Notes under the pieces: generated by a model
Databases searched by the model: none
What the model saw: only the letters and a program-made list of their open reading frames with translations
Told to the model about the DNA's origin: nothing
In this document: piece after piece, positions 6,384 through 9,143 of the stretch
Layout: each line of letters opens with the position of its first letter
Numbering within the stretch: position 1 is the stretch's first letter
Assembly (NCBI GenBank): GCA_024276255.1
Contig: JAJRXO010000223.1
Coordinates: 1-9,143, forward strand
Length of the DNA stretch: 9,143 nucleotides
Direction of reading: 5' to 3'
From: Chloroflexota bacterium
Lineage (GTDB): Bacteria; Chloroflexota; Anaerolineae; J102
Translations under genes and position numbers: made by a program

Positions 6384-7510
6384 CGGTAGGGATAAAGTAA
6401 AGGGATGAGCCAGGGAGATCGCAGCCCATATCGCTGCCGCATGTAGGACGGCGAGGGCAACAGATGCTGCCAGGCGAAGCGCCAGCGCTGGCGCCAGCGG
6501 GGAATGCCAGCCAGATCGATCAAAAAACGCCTGGCTACTGAGGGGGAGGCAGTAAGCCAGGCGTTCAGACGAATTTCGCGCGGTGAAGGGGCAAGGGCCT
6601 GTAATTTCACCAGGAAAGAGGGGGGAATGGGGGGATGCAGGGTACGGCTGGTGGCGAGGAAGACACGACGCACCGGCAGAAGCAGTTCATACTGACGGGC
6701 CCTGGCCAGGATTTGCTGCCAATCGAGGGTGCCATGATAATGATGAATGATCTCGGCCACGTCTTGCATGCCCATCCAGGTTACGGTTCGATGATGCAAG
6801 ATCATGTGCATAGCGAGATGCAGGAGTTGTGCTTCGGGGCCAAAGCCACAGGCTGATGCGGCGCCGATCGAGAACGGGCGAGCTGACTGCCGGAACCATC
6901 GCAGAGGTAGCCGGTATTGATAATAGGGGACATCCAGCAAATGCCAGTGCAGCTCCAGCAGAAGCGGCGTGAGTTCGCGACGGACAAAGCGAATCTGGCT
7001 CTCGTATGCCAGGGTGAGCCCGATGTGTGGTTCGTTATGGTTGTCGTCATAGCCTGCTGATTCCAGAAGACGGATGGCCGCGGATGCCTGTTCAGGAGGC
7101 ACCAACAGGTCCACATCCATCATCGGGCGTAATGTGGGATTCCCGTACAGGGTGAAGGCCAGGGCAGCACCCTTGAGAAGGATCACAGGGATATCCTGTT
7201 GCTGAAAAAGAATAAGCAGGCGTTCCAGCTCGCCCTCGATAAAGGCGGTACGGGCGGCATTATGATAGTAATCCTGGCGCCAGGCCTCCATCACCGCGGG
7301 CGGGAGGAATGCAGGATTACTGTCGCGAAGCGTGTGATAGAAGAGGGGGCCCAGGGCAGCCTGTCGGGTGAAACGCAAAACGCCCTCCCAGGAGAAGGCG
7401 TTGTTACGAATCAGATATTCGATCTCCCTCAGCCGGGCAGGATCGTGCCGGCTCTGCAGGACCAGAGCGATAAACTGTGGGGCCTGAGATGACGCTTCCG
7501 GGACGGGCAT
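6350..7510 (-). CDS. Nucleotidyltransferase family protein (PF14907-like)
   Basis: This protein resembles the uncharacterised nucleotidyltransferases of PF14907 (NTP_transf_5), a Pol-beta-like fold that recurs beside PqqD and HprK-like genes in RiPP and envelope loci. Counting from the ATG at 7510 (386 residues), the signature LKGAALAFTLYG has K113. It is followed by RPMMDVDLLV with the metal-binding aspartates D132 and D134, and by LLELHWHL with a third acidic residue, E186. These are the expected GS..D.D..E-type elements of the fold. The C-terminal third is helical and rich in Arg and Trp. The frame extends upstream to TTG 7591 (413 residues), but those 27 residues look unlike family sequence and the TTG sits in a small hairpin. 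The ATG is therefore preferred, although no Shine-Dalgarno precedes either. The substrate is unknown; a nucleotide transferred to a peptide or glycan is possible. The end overlaps the next gene if that starts at 6383. Confidence 0.85.
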   Translation of the reverse strand: MPVPEASSQAPQFIALVLQSRHDPARLREIEYLIRNNAFSWEGVLRFTRQAALGPLFYHTLRDSNPAFLPPAVMEAWRQDYYHNAARTAFIEGELERLLILFQQQDIPVILLKGAALAFTLYGNPTLRPMMDVDLLVPPEQASAAIRLLESAGYDDNHNEPHIGLTLAYESQIRFVRRELTPLLLELHWHLLDVPYYQYRLPLRWFRQSARPFSIGAASACGFGPEAQLLHLAMHMILHHRTVTWMGMQDVAEIIHHYHGTLDWQQILARARQYELLLPVRRVFLATSRTLHPPIPPSFLVKLQALAPSPREIRLNAWLTASPSVARRFLIDLAGIPRWRQRWRFAWQHLLPSPSYMRQRYGLRSPWLIPLLYPYRWLHGLRKTRL

Positions 7511-7582
7511 CGCAGGAGAGGAGGATTGCGGATATGGGAGGTGGAAGACTTTGAGGGAAGGGACGGATGAGACACCTGCCAC

Positions 7583-7598
7583 CCGACACAACTGTCGG
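7583..7598. other. Small inverted repeat in the gap after the kinase gene
   Basis: CCGACA and TGTCGG form a perfect 6-bp stem around the 4-base loop CAAC. It lies just downstream of the kinase stop codon and covers the possible TTG start (7591) of the next gene. There is no following T-run, so it does not look like an intrinsic terminator. It may be chance, or it may affect use of that TTG. Confidence 0.3.
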
Positions 7599-7631
7599 CG
7601 AAGGTTTTATCGTGCTCAAGGCGACCGGCGC

Positions 7632-9143
7632 CTAAGTCTCCTCGGGTTTTGGTTGCTCGAGGGCGGCGGAAATGGGATGAGAAAGCGGTGGGGATGAAGA
7701 GGCGTGTTTCTTCCGGCGCCGACGTTTGCCAAACCCGGGCAGAAGACCTCTCCCCTTCCCACGGTGATGGTCATCTCCATCACTGTAATAGCCATCCTTA
7801 GTGTAGTAGTAATAATAGTAGTAGTAATAATAGCCGCTGCCGCGGGTGGGCATGCGATTGAGGAGGGCGCCGACGAGATGGGCGTTGACCTGCTGCAAGC
7901 CCTCGAGGGCGCGATGGGCGATCTCGCGGCGGGTGGCGCCGGAATCGAGAACGAGGAGGACGCCATCGCTCTGGGTGGAGAGAATGGCGGCATCAGCCAG
8001 CATGGTAGCGGGAGGGCTGTCGAGGATCAGTATGTCGGCCATGTCCTGCAGGCGATCCAGCAGCTCCTTCATGCGCTGGGAGCCCAATAGTTCGGCCGGA
8101 TTGGGCGGAAGCGGGCCGGAGGTAATCAGTTTCAGGCCCGTTACCGGCGTCTCCTGCAAGAGACCTGCCGGCTCGGGATGGGCGCTGAGCAAGGCAGTGG
8201 TGACGCCGACGCTATTGGGCACCTTGAAAAGCTTGTGCTGGCGAGGGCGGTGCAGATCAGTATCGACGATGATCACGCGATTTCCGGCCTGAGCCATGAC
8301 CACGGCGAGGTTGGCCACGGTCAGGGATTTGCCCTCGGAGGGTGAGGGGCTGGTAATGAGGAGGCGGTTGAGGGCACGATCGACGGAGGCAAACTGGAGG
8401 TTGGTGCGTAGAATACGATAGGCCTCGGTGGCCGGCGCCCGGCTTTTCGAAAGAGTAATGAGCTCCTGGGCCATCTGTTCCTGCTCAAGTGCGGGAACAG
8501 CGCCGAGCGTGGTCAATCCCAGTATCTTATGGACATCATCAGGGTTTTTGAGGGTGTCATCGAGATACTCCAGGAGATAGGCGGCCCCGGCGGCGAGGAG
8601 AAAGCCGATGGCAAGGGCCAGGAGGATGGTCATTGGCTTGTTGGGCCCCACGGGTTCAGTCGGCAGGGCGGCGGGTTCGATGATGGTGATGGTATTGACG
8701 GCTCCCTTCTCGGTATTGGTGAGCAGGGCGGCATAATTGGACTGTAAAGAACTCAGCTTGTTTTGCAAACCGGCAATCTGGGTCTGGGTGTCGGCGATCT
8801 GGCGGGCGCTGAACAGAGACGCCAATTCTTCCTGTTTCTTGTTAATCTCAGCCTTGGTCTCGTCGATGCTGGCCTCGAGGTCAGCCAATTGCCGGTCGAT
8901 GAAAGCCTGACGTTGCTGCTGTTCGGGACGGAGGCCGGTGGGGCTTTGACGGATGAGCTCCTGAGCCAGTTGGTCGGAGATGATCCGGGCGCGCTGCGGA
9001 TCGGTATCGACGACGGTTATCTCGAGGAGTTGGGTATTGGGCACCACCCGCACGGTGTATTCGGGCAGCCAGGAAAGGCCCAAGGCATTCATGGTGGCGG
9101 CGCGCACGGGTTGTCGTTTGGCGATGTCGGCATAGCTGCTGGC
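7632..9143 (-). CDS. Polysaccharide biosynthesis tyrosine autokinase (Wzz-CpsD fusion), 5' partial
   Basis: This bacterial tyrosine (BY) kinase is fused to its Wzz-type membrane activator. Such proteins sit in the inner membrane and control chain length and export of capsule or exopolysaccharide. The frame is open to the window edge, so the N-terminus and first membrane segment are missing; 503 residues plus a TAG stop are visible. Numbered from the window edge, residues 1-65 hold the end of the Wzz domain (LLEITVVDTDP), about 75-145 a Gln/Glu/Leu-rich coiled coil, and 171-193 a membrane helix preceded by the Pro-rich stretch usual in Wzz. The kinase follows: Walker A SPSEGKSLT with K272, Walker A' VIIVDTDLHRP and Walker B ILILDSPP with D375. 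The tail has ten consecutive tyrosines (438-447), two more (452-453) and a basic KRRRRKK patch. Tyr-rich tails are autophosphorylated in this family. The next gene starts 40-120 bases downstream, depending on its start codon. Confidence 0.93.
   Translation of the reverse strand, partial: ASSYADIAKRQPVRAATMNALGLSWLPEYTVRVVPNTQLLEITVVDTDPQRARIISDQLAQELIRQSPTGLRPEQQQRQAFIDRQLADLEASIDETKAEINKKQEELASLFSARQIADTQTQIAGLQNKLSSLQSNYAALLTNTEKGAVNTITIIEPAALPTEPVGPNKPMTILLALAIGFLLAAGAAYLLEYLDDTLKNPDDVHKILGLTTLGAVPALEQEQMAQELITLSKSRAPATEAYRILRTNLQFASVDRALNRLLITSPSPSEGKSLTVANLAVVMAQAGNRVIIVDTDLHRPRQHKLFKVPNSVGVTTALLSAHPEPAGLLQETPVTGLKLITSGPLPPNPAELLGSQRMKELLDRLQDMADILILDSPPATMLADAAILSTQSDGVLLVLDSGATRREIAHRALEGLQQVNAHLVGALLNRMPTRGSGYYYYYYYYYYTKDGYYSDGDDHHRGKGRGLLPGFGKRRRRKKHASSSPPLSHPISAALEQPKPEET
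7803..7832 (-). repeat. Two perfect 15-bp tandem copies encoding the Tyr10 tail
   Basis: On the plus strand GTAGTAGTAATAATA occurs twice back to back (7803-7817 and 7818-7832). On the coding strand this reads as TAT TAT TAC TAC TAC twice, giving ten tyrosines in the kinase tail. The 15-bp unit stays in frame, so copy-number change would add or remove blocks of five tyrosines without breaking the gene. The repeat is seen directly; its variability is inference. Confidence 0.9.

Noticed and set aside
3302..7591. Lasso-peptide biosynthetic cluster
   Set aside because: HprK-like, nucleotidyltransferase and PqqD genes fit lasso accessory sets. No asparagine-synthase-like cyclase or transglutaminase-like leader peptidase is present in the window, and a radical SAM/SPASM enzyme is.
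7583..7598. Intrinsic terminator after the kinase gene
   Set aside because: The stem is only 6 bp and no T-run follows on the coding strand.

Overview
The window is a gene-dense stretch read entirely from the minus strand, so gene order runs from the right edge to the left edge. GC is fairly high. Nine protein genes lie nearly end to end, most overlapping or separated by fewer than 90 bases, and no terminator or convincing internal promoter was found. It looks like one long operon or two directly abutting ones. The gene set suggests a Chloroflexota-type bacterium (Anaerolineae, Caldilineae or relatives). The hints are a stand-alone C25 peptidase ending in an HLPLYLL-like tail, a Wzz-kinase fusion, and a PqqD/HprK-like/nucleotidyltransferase cassette. 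This assignment is inference from style, not from a marker gene.

Layout in order of transcription: (1) 9143-7632, the end of a polysaccharide co-polymerase/tyrosine autokinase fusion (Wzz plus CpsD type) with a ten-tyrosine tail; its start is outside the window. (2) 7510-6350, a PF14907-type nucleotidyltransferase. (3) 6383-5931, a small S26 signal-peptidase-like protein with an apparent Ser-His pair. (4) 5976-5065, an HPr-kinase-like P-loop protein. (5) 4980-4702, a PqqD-type peptide-binding protein. (6) 4705-3581, a radical SAM/SPASM enzyme overlapping PqqD by ATGA. (7) 3505-3302, a 67-residue peptide that looks like a RiPP precursor. (8) 3268-914, an exported 784-residue C25 (gingipain-clan) cysteine peptidase. 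(9) 914-1, the first 304 residues of an exported, Gly/Ser/Thr/Asn-rich beta-repeat protein whose ATG overlaps the peptidase stop as TAATG.

The most interesting reading is a peptide-modification system. PqqD would present the leader of the small peptide to the radical SAM/SPASM enzyme, and the HprK-like protein and nucleotidyltransferase could add further modifications. The S26-like or C25 peptidase could cut the product or a surface protein. The neighbouring Wzz/tyrosine kinase and beta-repeat protein tie the cassette to the cell envelope. The domains are clear from the sequence. The enzyme-substrate links and the identity of the product are inference.
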